A DNA stretch of 64,000 bases from Baylisascaris procyonis (lineage: Eukaryota; Nematoda; Chromadorea; Rhabditida; Ascarididae): assembly GCA_037389465.1 (NCBI GenBank), contig JAZARR010000179.1, forward strand, positions 5,986,501 to 6,050,500. The letters run 5' to 3'. Of the stretch, positions 1 to 11,700 are shown piece after piece; the stretch's first letter is position 1, and every line of letters starts with the position of its first letter. Position numbers and translations under genes: made by a program. The notes under the pieces are model-generated. The model made no database searches. It saw only the letters and a list, made by a program, of their open reading frames with translations, and was not told where the DNA came from.

Positions 1-251
1 CGCGCTAATTTCGCCGGCGCCCAGGGCGCCCGCGCCCTAAAGTGCTTTTTTCGCCCTAGTTTGGCCGGCGCCGACGGCGCCCGCGCCTAGACATGCTTTC
101 TCGCCCTAATTTCGCCGGCGCCGACGGCGCCCGCGCCCAGACATGCTTTTTCGCCCTAACCTCGCCGGCGCCGACGGCGCCCGCGCCTAACGTGCTTTTT
201 CCGCCCTAATTTGGCCGGCGCCGACGGCGCCCGCGCCTAGACACGCTTTTT
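1..251. repeat. Left edge of window: mixed monomers
   Basis: Five variant monomers, starting inside a CAGGG-type unit. Tails are CCCTAAAGTGC, TAGACATGC, CCAGACATGC, TAACGTGC and TAGACACGC. The order closely resembles 1,375-1,610, so this is probably the end of another copy of that block, lying mostly outside the window. No gene or unique sequence is present. Confidence 0.75.
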
Positions 252-957
252 CGCGCTAATTTCGCCGGCGCCCAGGGCGCCCGCGCCCTAAAGTGCTTTT
301 TCCGCCCTAATCTCGCCGGCGCCGACGGCGCCCGCGCCTAGACATGATTTTTCGGCCTAATTTCGCCGGCGCCGATGGCGCCCGCGTCAAAAAGTGCTTT
401 TTCCGCCCTAATTTGGCCGGCGCCGACGGCGCCCGCGCAGAAAATTGCGTTGTTCGCCCTAATTTGGCCGGCGCCGACGGCGCCCGCGCCTAGACACGCT
501 TTTTCGCGCTAGTTTCGCCGGCGCCCAGGGCGCCCGCGCCCTAAAGTGCTTTTTCCGCCCTAATCTCGCCGGCGCCGACGGCGCCCGCGCCTAGACATGA
601 TTTTTCGGCCTAATTTCGCCGGCGCCGATGGCGCCCGCGTCAAAAAGTGCTTTTTCCGCCCTAATTTGGCCGGCGCCGACGGCGCCCGCGTAGAAAATTG
701 CGTTGTTCGCCCTAATTTGGCCGGCGCCGACGGCGCCCGCGCCTAGACACGCTTTTTCGCGCTAATTTCGCCGGCGCCCAGGGCGCCCGCGCCCTAAAGT
801 GCTTTTTCCGCCCTAATCTCGCCGGCGCCGACGGCGCCCGCGCCTAGACATGATTTTTCGGCCTAATTTCGCCGGCGCCGATGGCGCCCGCGTCAAAAAG
901 TGCTTTTTCCGCCCTAATTTGGCCGGCGCCGACGGCGCCCGCGCAGAAAATTGCGTT
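252..957. repeat. 253-bp higher-order repeat, five monomers, 2.8 copies
   Basis: The marker CGCGCTA occurs at 252, 505 and 758, exactly 253 bp apart. Each period holds five monomers in fixed order: CAGGG with CCCTAAAGTGC; GACGG with TAGACATGA and CGGCC; GATGG with GTCAAAAAGTGC; GACGG with an AGAAAATTGCGTTG tail; GACGG with TAGACACGC. Copies differ at few sites: CGCTAGTTT in copy 2 versus CGCTAATTT in copies 1 and 3, and CGCGTAGAAAA in copy 2 versus CGCGCAGAAAA in the others. Copy 3 stops matching at 957, where GCGTTG becomes GCGTTA. The marker then recurs at 1,162, 1,364 and 1,615, spaced by 8, 4 and 5 monomers, so the period becomes irregular. Confidence 0.88.
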
Positions 958-2428
958 ATTCGCCCTTATTTGGCCGGCGCCAACGGCGCCCGCGCCTAGA
1001 CATGCTTTTTCGCCCTAATCTCGCCGGCGCCGACGGCGCCCGCGCCTAACGTGCTTTTTCCGCCCTAATTTGGCCGGCGCCGACGGCGCCCGCGCAGAAA
1101 ATTGCGTTGTTCGCCCTAATTTGGCCGGCGCCGACGGCGCCCGCGCCTAGACACGCTTTTTCGCGCTAATTTCGCCGGCGCCCAGGGCGCCCGCGCCCTA
1201 AAGTGCTTTTTCCGCCCTAATCTCGCCGGCGCCGACGGCGCCCGCGCCTAGACATGATTTTTCGGCCTAACTTCGCCGGCGCCGATGGCGCCCGCGTCAA
1301 AAATTGCGTTGTTCGCCCTAATTTGGCCGGCGCCGACGGCGCCCGCGCCTAGACACGCTTTTTCGCGCTAATTTCGCCGGCGCCCAGGGCGCCCGCGCCC
1401 TAAAGTGCTTTTTTCGCCCTAGTTTGGCCGGCGCCGACGGCGCCCGCGCCTAGACATGCTTTTTCGCCCTAATTTCGCCGGCGCCGACGGCGCCCGCGCC
1501 CAGACATGCTTTTTCGCCCTAATCTCGCCGGCGCCGACGGCGCCCGCGCCTAACGTGCTTTTTCCGCCCTAATTTGGCCGGCGCCGACGGCGCCCGCGCC
1601 TAGACACGCTTTTTCGCGCTAATTTCGCCGGCGCCCAGGGCGCCCGCGCCCTAAAGTGCTTTTTCCGCCCTAATCTCGCCGGCGCCGACGGCGCCCGCGC
1701 CTAGACATGATTTTTCGGCCTAATTTCGCCGGCGCCGATGGCGCCCGCGTCAAAAAGTGCTTTTTCCGCCCTAATTTGGCCGGCGCCGACGGCGCCCGCG
1801 CAGAAAATTGCGTTGTCCGCCCTAATTTGGCCGGCGCCGACGGCGCCCGCGCCTAGACATGCTTTTTTAGCCCTAATTTCGCCGGCGCCGACGGCGCCCG
1901 CGCCTAAACGTGCTTTTTTCGCCCTAATTTGGCCGGCGCCGACGGCGCCCGCGCCTAAAATTGCGTTATTCGCCCTTATTTGGCGGGCGCCCGCGGCGCC
2001 CGCGTCTAAACGTGCTTTTTTCGCCCTAATCTCGCCGGCGCCGACGGCGCCCGCGCCTAAAATTGCGTTATTCGCCCTAGTTTCGCCGGCGCCGACGGCG
2101 CCCGCGCGCAGACATGCTTTTTTCGCCCTAATTTGGCCGGCGCCGATGGCGCCCGCGTCTAAACGTGCTTTTTTCGCCCTAATTTGGCCGGCGCCGACGG
2201 CGCCCGCGCCTAAAATTGCGTTATTCGCCCTAATCTCGCCGGCGCCCAGGGCGCCCGCGCGTAGACATGCTTTTTTCGCCCTAATTTCGCCGGCGCCGAT
2301 GGCGCCCGCGCCTAAAATTGCGTTATTCGCCCTTATTTGGCCGGCGCCCACGGCGCCCGCGCCTAGACATGATTTTTCGGCCTAATTTCGCCGGCGCCGA
2401 TGGCGCCCGTGTCCAAAAGTGCTTTTTC
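455..2428. repeat. 1,974-bp tandem duplication, copy 1
   Basis: This segment is followed directly by a second copy at an offset of 1,974 bp. Everywhere I compared (505, 541-700, 940-1,010, 1,260-1,270 and 1,701-2,385) the two agree exactly, and the open frames at 1,701-2,351 (-) and 1,738-2,385 (+) translate identically in both. Rare private changes are shared, such as CGCTAGTTTC at 507, CGGCCTAACTTC near 1,264 and TTTAGCCC near 1,866. It holds about 39 monomers and includes part of the 253-bp HOR. Such identity in a mutation-rich neighbourhood implies a very recent unequal exchange or an assembly duplication. Confidence 0.92.
1379..1393. other. Example of the CAGGG variant: tighter palindrome
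   Basis: In this variant the spacer becomes GGCGCCC, then A, then GGGCGCC: seven perfectly paired bases on each side of a single base. It is usually followed by the tail CCCTAAAGTGC. The variant is frequent in the left 25 kb. I see it last as a full monomer near 25,700, plus once at the truncated junction near 33,759, and not to the right of that. Confidence 0.75.
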
Positions 2429-4441
2429 CGCCCTAATTTGGCCGGCGCCGACGGCGCCCGCGCCTAGACACGCTTTTTCGCGCTAGTTTCGCCGGCGCCC
2501 AGGGCGCCCGCGCCCTAAAGTGCTTTTTCCGCCCTAATCTCGCCGGCGCCGACGGCGCCCGCGCCTAGACATGATTTTTCGGCCTAATTTCGCCGGCGCC
2601 GATGGCGCCCGCGTCAAAAAGTGCTTTTTCCGCCCTAATTTGGCCGGCGCCGACGGCGCCCGCGTAGAAAATTGCGTTGTTCGCCCTAATTTGGCCGGCG
2701 CCGACGGCGCCCGCGCCTAGACACGCTTTTTCGCGCTAATTTCGCCGGCGCCCAGGGCGCCCGCGCCCTAAAGTGCTTTTTCCGCCCTAATCTCGCCGGC
2801 GCCGACGGCGCCCGCGCCTAGACATGATTTTTCGGCCTAATTTCGCCGGCGCCGATGGCGCCCGCGTCAAAAAGTGCTTTTTCCGCCCTAATTTGGCCGG
2901 CGCCGACGGCGCCCGCGCAGAAAATTGCGTTATTCGCCCTTATTTGGCCGGCGCCAACGGCGCCCGCGCCTAGACATGCTTTTTCGCCCTAATCTCGCCG
3001 GCGCCGACGGCGCCCGCGCCTAACGTGCTTTTTCCGCCCTAATTTGGCCGGCGCCGACGGCGCCCGCGCAGAAAATTGCGTTGTTCGCCCTAATTTGGCC
3101 GGCGCCGACGGCGCCCGCGCCTAGACACGCTTTTTCGCGCTAATTTCGCCGGCGCCCAGGGCGCCCGCGCCCTAAAGTGCTTTTTCCGCCCTAATCTCGC
3201 CGGCGCCGACGGCGCCCGCGCCTAGACATGATTTTTCGGCCTAACTTCGCCGGCGCCGATGGCGCCCGCGTCAAAAATTGCGTTGTTCGCCCTAATTTGG
3301 CCGGCGCCGACGGCGCCCGCGCCTAGACACGCTTTTTCGCGCTAATTTCGCCGGCGCCCAGGGCGCCCGCGCCCTAAAGTGCTTTTTTCGCCCTAGTTTG
3401 GCCGGCGCCGACGGCGCCCGCGCCTAGACATGCTTTTTCGCCCTAATTTCGCCGGCGCCGACGGCGCCCGCGCCCAGACATGCTTTTTCGCCCTAATCTC
3501 GCCGGCGCCGACGGCGCCCGCGCCTAACGTGCTTTTTCCGCCCTAATTTGGCCGGCGCCGACGGCGCCCGCGCCTAGACACGCTTTTTCGCGCTAATTTC
3601 GCCGGCGCCCAGGGCGCCCGCGCCCTAAAGTGCTTTTTCCGCCCTAATCTCGCCGGCGCCGACGGCGCCCGCGCCTAGACATGATTTTTCGGCCTAATTT
3701 CGCCGGCGCCGATGGCGCCCGCGTCAAAAAGTGCTTTTTCCGCCCTAATTTGGCCGGCGCCGACGGCGCCCGCGCAGAAAATTGCGTTGTCCGCCCTAAT
3801 TTGGCCGGCGCCGACGGCGCCCGCGCCTAGACATGCTTTTTTAGCCCTAATTTCGCCGGCGCCGACGGCGCCCGCGCCTAAACGTGCTTTTTTCGCCCTA
3901 ATTTGGCCGGCGCCGACGGCGCCCGCGCCTAAAATTGCGTTATTCGCCCTTATTTGGCGGGCGCCCGCGGCGCCCGCGTCTAAACGTGCTTTTTTCGCCC
4001 TAATCTCGCCGGCGCCGACGGCGCCCGCGCCTAAAATTGCGTTATTCGCCCTAGTTTCGCCGGCGCCGACGGCGCCCGCGCGCAGACATGCTTTTTTCGC
4101 CCTAATTTGGCCGGCGCCGATGGCGCCCGCGTCTAAACGTGCTTTTTTCGCCCTAATTTGGCCGGCGCCGACGGCGCCCGCGCCTAAAATTGCGTTATTC
4201 GCCCTAATCTCGCCGGCGCCCAGGGCGCCCGCGCGTAGACATGCTTTTTTCGCCCTAATTTCGCCGGCGCCGATGGCGCCCGCGCCTAAAATTGCGTTAT
4301 TCGCCCTTATTTGGCCGGCGCCCACGGCGCCCGCGCCTAGACATGATTTTTCGGCCTAATTTCGCCGGCGCCGATGGCGCCCGTGTCCAAAAGTGCTTTT
4401 TCCGCCCTAATTTGGCCGGCGCCGACGGCGCCCGCGCCTAG
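2429..4441. repeat. 1,974-bp tandem duplication, copy 2 (about 2.02 copies in all)
   Basis: The start is where the sequence returns to that of position 455. The right end is where the two copies part: after CGCGCCTAG, copy 1 runs on as ACACGC at 2,468 while copy 2 reads GCATGACC at 4,442. Immediately left of the start, copy 1 is preceded by the AGAAAATTGCGTTG tail and copy 2 by GTGTCCAAAAGTGC. The crossover therefore lies within shared monomer sequence, as expected for unequal homologous exchange. Confidence 0.92.
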
Positions 4442-4639
4442 GCATGACCTTTCGCCCTAATTTCGCCGACGCCGACGGCGCCCGAGCCTAAACGTGCTTT
4501 TTTCGCCCTAATTTGGCCGGCGCAGACGGCGCCCGCGCCTAAAATTGCGTTATTCGCCCTTATTTGGCCGGCGCCCACGGCGCCCGCGCCTAAACGTGCT
4601 TTTTTCGCCCTAATCTCGCCGGCGCCGACGGCGCCCGCG
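4405..4639. repeat. Patch shared with about 25,022-25,258
   Basis: This short block carries a rare combination: TAGGCATGACC, then GCCGACGCC, then CCCGAGCC (4,481), then GGCGCAGACGG (near 4,530). The same combination recurs near 25,057-25,150 at an offset of about 20,619, with one extra T after GACC. It does not sit at the 17.1-kb super-repeat offset, so it looks like a separate ectopic transfer. Related blocks at 12,587 and 22,273 lack the GAG and CAG changes. Confidence 0.8.
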
Positions 4640-6432
4640 CCCAAAAGTGCTTTTTTCGCCCTAGTTTCGCCGGCGCCGACGGCGCCCGCGCGCAGACATG
4701 CTTTTTTCGCCCTAATTTGGCCGGCGCCGATGGCGCCCGCGTCCAAAGTGCTTTTTCCGCCCTAGTTTCGCCGGCGCCGACGGCGCCCGCGCCTAGACAC
4801 GCTTTTTCGCCCTAATTTCGCCGGCGCCGACGGCGCCCGCGCCTAGACATGCTTTTTCGCCCTAATCTCGCCGGCGCCGACGGCGCCCGCGCGTAGACAT
4901 GCTTTTTTCGCCCTAATCTCGCCGGCGCCGACGGCGCCCGCGCCCAAAATTGCGTTATTCGCCCTTATTTGGCCGGCGCCAACGGCGCCCGCGCCTAGAC
5001 ACGCTTGTTCGCTCTAATTCCGCCTTCGCCGACGGCGCCCGCGCCCAAAATTGCTTTTTTCGCCCTAGTTTCGCCGGCGCCGACGGCGCCCGCGACTAGA
5101 CATGATTTTTCGGCCTAATTTCGCCGGCGCCGATGGCGCCCGCGTCCAAAAGTGCTTTTTCCGCCCTAATTTGGCCGGCGCCCACGGCGCCCGCGCCTAA
5201 ACGTGCTTTTTTCGCCCTAATCTCGCCGGCGCCCAGGGCGCCCGCGCCCTAAAGTGCTTTTTTCGCCCTAGTTTGGCCGGCGCCGACGGCGCCCGCGCGT
5301 AGACATGCTTTTTTCGCCCTAATTTCGCCGGCGCCGACGGCGCCCGCGCCTAAAATTGCGTCATTCGCCCTTATTTGGCCGGCGCCAACGGCGCCCGCGC
5401 CTAGACACGCTTTTTCGGTCTAATTCCGCCGGCGCCGACGGCGCCCGCGCCCAAAAGTGCTTTTTTCGCCCTAGTTTCGCCGGCGCCGACGGCGCCCGCG
5501 ACTAGACATGATTTTTCGGCCTAATTTCGCCGGCGCCGATGGCGCCCGCGTCCAAAAGTGCTTTTTCCGCACTAATTTGGCCGGCGCCGACGGCGCCCGC
5601 GCCCAGACATGCTTTTTCGCCCTAATTTCGCCGGCGCCAACGGCGCCCGCGTCCAAAAGTGCTTTTTCCGCCCTAATTTGGCCGGCGCCCACGGCGCCCG
5701 CGCCTAAACGTGCTTTTTTCGCCCTAATCTCGCCGTCGCCCAGGGCGCCCGCGCCCTAAAGTGCTTTTTTCGCCCTAGTTTGGCCGGCGCCGACGGCGCC
5801 CGCGCCCAGACATGCTTTTTCGCCCTTATTTGGCCGGCGCCAACGGCGCCCGCGCCTAGACACGCTTTTTCGCTCTAATTCCGCCGGCGCCGACGGCGCC
5901 CGCGCCCAAAAGTGCTTTTTTCGCCCTAGTTTCGCCGGCGCCGACGGCGCCCGCGACTAGACATGATTTTTCGGCCTAATTTCGCCGGCGCCGATGGCGC
6001 CCGCGTCCAAAAGTGCTTTTTCCGCCCTAATTTGGCCGGCGCCGACGGCGCCCGCGCCCAGACATGATTTTTCGCCCTAATTTCGCCGGCGCCGACGGCG
6101 CCCGCGCCTAAAATTGCGTCATTCGAACTTATTTGGCCGGCGCCCACGGCGCCCGCGCCTAAACGTGCTTTTTTCGCCCTAATCTCGCCGGCGCCGACGG
6201 CGCCCGCGCCCAAAAGTGCTTTTTCGCCCCAGTTTCGCCGGCGCCGACGGCGCCGCGCGTAGACATGCTTTTTTCGCCCTAATTTGGCCGGCGCCGATGG
6301 CGCCCGCGTCCAAAGTGCTTTTTCCGCCCTAGTTTCGCCGGCGCCGACGGCGCCCGCGCCTAGACACGCTTTTTCGCCCTAATTTCGCCGGCGCCGACGG
6401 CGCCCGCGCCCAGACATGCTTTTTCGCTCTAA
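4640..6432. repeat. Mosaic satellite block between the 1,974-bp duplication and the super-repeat
   Basis: Variant-rich monomers with no gene. Around 5,500-6,230 lies a module that recurs with rare markers, including GCCGTCGCCCAGGG at 5,732 and CATTCGAACTTATTT near 6,120. The same module is found near 8.7-9.45 kb (offset 3,188), 13.5-14.0, 14.1-14.7, 18.95-19.65 and 20.3-21.0 kb. The monomer at 6,240-6,260 lacks one base in GGCGCCGCGCG, which breaks the 51-bp reading register there. Confidence 0.75.
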
Positions 6433-7299
6433 TTTGGCCGGCGCCGACGGCGCCCGCGCCTAAAATTGCGTTATTCGCCCCGATTTCGCCGGCGCCGACG
6501 GCGCCCGCGCCCAGACATGCTTTTTCGCCCTAATTTCGCCGGCGCCGACGGCGCCCGCGCCCAAAAGTGCTTTTTTCGCCCTAGTTTCGCCGGCGCCGAC
6601 GGCGCCCGCGCCTAGGCATGATTTTTCGGCCTAATTTCGCCGGCGCCGATGGCGCCCGCGTCCAAAAGTGCTTTTTCCGCCCTAATTTGGCCGGCGCCGA
6701 CGGCGCCCGCGCCTAAAATTGCGTTGTTCGCCCTAATTTGGCCGGCGCCGACGGCGCCCGCGCCTAGACACGCTTTTTCGCCCTAATTTGGCCGGCGCCC
6801 ACGGCGCCCGCGCCTAAACGTGCTTTTTTCGGCCTAATCTCGCCGGCGCCCAGGGCGCCCGCGCCCTAAAGTGCTTTTTTCGCCCTAGTTTGGCCGGCGC
6901 CGACGGCGCCCGCGCCTAGACATGACTTTTCGCCCTAATTTCGCCGACGCCGACGGCGCCCGCGCCTAAACGTGCTTTTTTCGCCCTAATTTGGCCGGCG
7001 CCGACGGCGCCCGCGCCTAAAATTGCGTTATTCGCCCTTATTTGGCCGGCGCCCACGGCGCCCGCGCCTAAACGTGCTTTTTTCGGCCTAATCTCGCCGG
7101 CGCCGACGGCGCCCGCGCCCAAAAGTGCTTTTTTCGCCCTAGTTTCGCCGGCGCCGACGGCGCCCGCGCGTAGACATGCTTTTTTCGCCCTAATTTGGCC
7201 GGCGCCGATGGCGCCCGCGTCCAAAAGTGCTTTTTCCGCCCTAGTTTCGCCGGCGCCGACGGCGCCCGCGCCTAGACACGCTTTTTCGCCCTAATTTCG

Positions 7300-8750
7300 C
7301 CGGCGCCGACGGCGCCCGCGCCCAGACATGCTTTTTCGCTCTAATTTGGCCGGCGCCGACGGCGCCCGCCCCTAAAATTGCGTTATTCGCCCCGATTTCG
7401 CCGGCGCCGACGGCGCCCGCGCCCAGACATGCTTTTTCGAACTAATTTCGCCGGCGCCGACGGCGCCCGCGCCCAAAAGTGCTTTTTTCGCCCTAGTTTC
7501 GCCGGCGCCGACGGCGCCCGCGCGTAAACATGCTTTTTTCGCCCTAATTTGACCGGCGCCGACGGCGCCCGCGCCTAAAATTGCGTTGTTCGCCCTAATT
7601 TGGCCGGCGCCGACGGCGCCCGCGCCTAGACACGCTTTTTCGCCCTAATTTGGCCGGCGCCCACGGCGCCCGCGCCTAAACGTGCTTTTTTCGCCCTAAT
7701 CTCGCCGGCGCCCAGGGCGCCCGCGCGTAGACATGCTTTTTTCGCCCTAATTTCGCCGGCGCCGACGGCGCCCGCGCCTAAAATTGCGTTATTCGCCCTT
7801 ATTTGGCCGGCGCCCACGGCGCCCGCGCCTAGACATGATTTTTCGGCCTAATTTCGCCGGCGCCGACGGCGCCCGCGCCTAGACATGACTTTTCGCCCTA
7901 ATTTCGCCGACGCCGACGGCGCCCGCGCCTAAAATTGCGTTATTCGCCCTAATCTCGCCGGCGCCCAGGGCGCCCGCGCCCTAAAGTGCTTTTTTCGCCC
8001 TAGTTTGGCCGGCGCCGACGGCGCCCGTGTCCAAAAGTGCTTTTTCCGCCCTAATTTGGCCGGCGCCGACGGCGCCCGCGCCTAAAATTGCGTTATTCGC
8101 CCTTATTTGGCCGGCGCCCACGGCGCCCGCGCCTAGACATGATTTTTCGGCCTAATTTCGCCGGCGCCGATGGCGCCCGCGTCCAAAAGTGCTTTTTCCG
8201 CCCTAATTTGGCCGGCGCCGACGGCGCCCGCGCGTAGACATGCTTTTTTCGCCCTAGTTTGGCCGGCGCCGACGGCGCCCGCGCCTAGACATGACTTTTC
8301 GCCCTAATTTCGCCGACGCCGACGGCGCCCGCGCCTAAAATTGCGTTATTCGCCCTAATCTCGCCGGCGCCCAGGGCGCCCGCGCCCTAAAGTGCTTTTT
8401 TCGCCCTAGTTTGGCCGGCGCCGACGGCGCCCGCGCCTAGACATGCTTTTTCGCCCTAATCTCGCCGGCGCCGACGGCGCCCGCGCGTAGACATGCTTTT
8501 TTCGCCCTAATTTCGCCGGCGCCGACGGCGCCGGCGCCTAAAATTGCGTTATTCGCCCTTATTTGGCCGGCGCCAACGGCGCCCGCGCCTAGACACGCTT
8601 TTTCGCTCTAATTCCACCGGCGCCGACGGCGCCCGCGCCCAGACATGCTTTTTCGCCCTAACCTCGCCGGCGCCGACGGCGCCCGCGCGTAGACATGCTT
8701 TTTTCGCCCTAGTTTGGCCGGCGCCGACGGCGCCCGCGTCCAAAAGTGCT
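7300..8750. repeat. Block repeated at about 15.3-16.4 kb with a six-monomer length difference
   Basis: The rare markers CGCCCGCCCC (7,363 and 15,361), TTTGACCGG (near 7,549 and 15,547) and CGTAAACATG (7,523 and 15,521) share an offset of 7,998. From about 8,145 the match to 15,839 onward has an offset of 7,694, including the ATTCCACCGG marker near 8,611 and 16,305. The 304-bp difference is six monomers, so 7,841-8,144 is either an insertion here or a deletion near 15,839. Confidence 0.8.
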
Positions 8751-11700
8751 TTTTCCGCACTAATTTGGCCGGCGCCGACGGCGCCCGCGCCCAGACATGC
8801 TTTTTCGCCCTAATTTCGCCGGCGCCAACGGCGCCCGCGTCCAAAAGTGCTTTTTCCGCCCTAATTTGGCCGGCGCCCACGGCGCCCGCGCCTAAACGTG
8901 CTTTTTTCGCCCTAATCTCGCCGTCGCCCAGGGCGCCCGCGCCCTAAAGTGCTTTTTTCGCCCTAGTTTGGCCGGCGCCGACGGCGCCCGCGCCCAGACA
9001 TGCTTTTTCGCCCTTATTTGGCCGGCGCCAACGGCGCCCGCGCCTAGACACGCTTTTTCGCTCTAATTCCGCCGGCGCCGACGGCGCCCGCGCCCAAAAG
9101 TGCTTTTTTCGCCCTAGTTTCGCCGGCGCCGACGGCGCCCGCGACTAGACATGATTTTTCGGCCTAATTTCGCCGGCGCCGATGGCGCCCGCGTCCAAAA
9201 GTGCTTTTTCCGCCCTAATTTGGCCGGCGCCGACGGCGCCCGCGCCCAGACATGATTTTTCGCCCTAATTTCGCCGGCGCCGACGGCGCCCGCGCCTAAA
9301 ATTGCGTCATTCGAACTTATTTGGCCGGCGCCCACGGCGCCCGCGCCTAAACGTGCTTTTTTCGCCCTAATCTCGCCGGCGCCGACGGCGCCCGCGCCCA
9401 AAAGTGCTTTTTCGCCCCAGTTTCGCCGGCGCCGACGGCGCCCGCGCGTAGACATGCTTTTTTCGCCCTAATTTCGCCGGCGCCGACGGCGCCCGCGCCT
9501 AAAATTGCGTTATTCGCCCCGATTTCGCCGGCGCCGACGGCGCCCGCGCCCAGACATGCTTTTTCGCCCTAATTTCGCCGGCGCCGACGGCGCCCGCGCC
9601 CAAAAGTGCTTTTTTCGCCCTAGTTTCGCCGGCGCCGACGGCGCCCGCGCCTAGGCATGATTTTTCGGCCTAATTTCGCCGGCGCCGATGGCGCCCGCGT
9701 CCAAAAGTGCTTTTTCCGCCCTAATTTGGCCGGCGCCGACGGCGCCCGCGCCTAAAATTGCGTTGTTCGCCCTAATTTGGCCGGCGCCGACGGCGCCCGC
9801 GCCTAGACACGCTTTTTCGCCCTAATTTGGCCGGCGCCCACGGCGCCCGCTCCTAAACGTGCTTTTTTCGCCCTAATCTCGCCGGCGCCCAGGGCGCCCG
9901 CGCCCTAAAGTGCTTTTTTCGCCCTAGTTTGGCCGGCGCCGACGGCGCCCGCGCCTAGACATGACTTTTCGCCCTAATTTCGCCGACGCCGACGGCGCCC
10001 GCGCCTAAACGTGCTTTTTTCGCCCTAATTTGGCCGGCGCCGACGGCGCCCGCGCCTAAAATTGCGTTATTCGCCCTTATTTGGCGGGCGCCCACGGCGC
10101 CCGCGTCTAAACGTGCTTTTCTCGCCCTAATCTCGCCGGCGCCCAGGGCGCCCGCGCCCTAAAGTGCTTTTTTCGCCCTAGTTTGGCCGGCGCCGACGGC
10201 GCCCGCGCCTAGACATGCTTTTTCGCCCTAATCTCGCCGGCGCCGACGGCGCCCGCGCGTAGACATGCTTTTTTCGCCCTAATTTCGCCGGCGCCGACGG
10301 CGCCCGCGCCCAAAATTGCGTTATTCGCCCTTATTTGGCCGGCGCCAACGGCGCCCGCGCCTAGACACGCTTTTTCGCTCTAATTCCGCCGGCGCCGACG
10401 GCGCCCGCGCCCAAAAGTGCTTTTTTCGCCCTAGTTTCGCCGGCGCCCACGGCGCCCGCGACCAGACATGATTTTTCGGCCTAATTTCGCCGGCGCCGAT
10501 GGCGCCCGCGTCCAAAAGTGCTTTTTCCGCCCTAATTTGGCCGGCGCCGACGGCGCCCGCGCCCAGACATGATTTTTCGCCCTAATTTCGCCGGCGCCGA
10601 CGGCGCCCGCGCCTAAAATTGCGTCATTCGAACTTATTTGGCCGGCGCCCACGGCGCCCGCGCCTAAACGTGCTTTTTTCGCCCTAATCTCGCCGGCGCC
10701 GACGGCGCCCGCGCCCAAAAGTGCTTTTTCGCCCCAGTTTCGCCGGCGCCGACGGCGCCCGCGCGTAGACATGCTTTTTTCGCCCTAATTTGGCCGGCGC
10801 CGATGGCGCCCGCGTCCAAAGTGCTTTTTCCGCCCTAGTTTCGCCGGCGCCGACGGCGCCCGCGCCTAGACACGCTTTTTCGCCCTAATTTCGCCGGCGC
10901 CGACGGCGCCCGCGCCCAGACATGCTTTTTCGCTCTAATTTGGCCGGCGCCGACGGCGCCCGCGCCTAAAATTGCGTTATTCGCCCCGATTTCGCCGGCG
11001 CCGACGGCGCCCGCGCCCAGACATGCTTTTTCGCCCTAATTTCGCCGGCGCCGACGGCGCCCGCGCCCAAAAGTGCTTTTTTCGCCCTAGTTTCGCCGGC
11101 GCCGACGGCGCCCGCGCCTAGACATGACTTTTCGCCCTAATTTCGCCGACGCCGACGGCGCCCGCGCCTAAACGTGCTTTTTTCGCCCTAATTTGGCCGG
11201 CGCCGACGGCGCCCGCGCCTAAAATTGCGTTATTCGCCCTTATTTGGCCGGCGCCCACGGCGCCCGCGCCTAAACGTGCTTTTTTCGCCCTAATTTGGCC
11301 GGCGCCGACGGCGCCCGCGCCAAAAATTGCGTTATTCGCCCCGATTTCGCCGGCGCCGACGGCGCCCGCGCCCAGACATGCTTTTTCGCCCTAATTTGGC
11401 CGGCGCCGACGGCGCCCGCGCGTAAACATGCTTTTTTCGCCCTAATTTGGCCGGCGCCGACGGCGCCCGCGCCTAAAATTGCGTTGTTCGCCCTAATTTG
11501 GCCGGCGCCGACGGCGCCCGCGCCTAGACACGCTTTTTCGCCCTAATTTGGCCGGCGCCCACGGCGCCCGCGCCTAAACGTGCTTTTTTCGCCCTAATCT
11601 CGCCGGCGCCCAGGGCGCCCGCGCCCTAAGGTGCTTTTTTCGCCCTAGTTTGGCCGGCGCCGACGGCGCCCGCGCCTAGACATGCTTTTTCGCCCTAATC

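Noticed and set aside
1701..2385. Open frames of 215-216 codons on both strands (repeated at 3,675-4,359), and dozens of shorter ones
   Set aside because: They overlap on opposite strands, have exact 17-residue periods set by the 51-bp monomer, lack ribosome or promoter context, and vanish where monomer length changes. They are satellite by-products, not genes.
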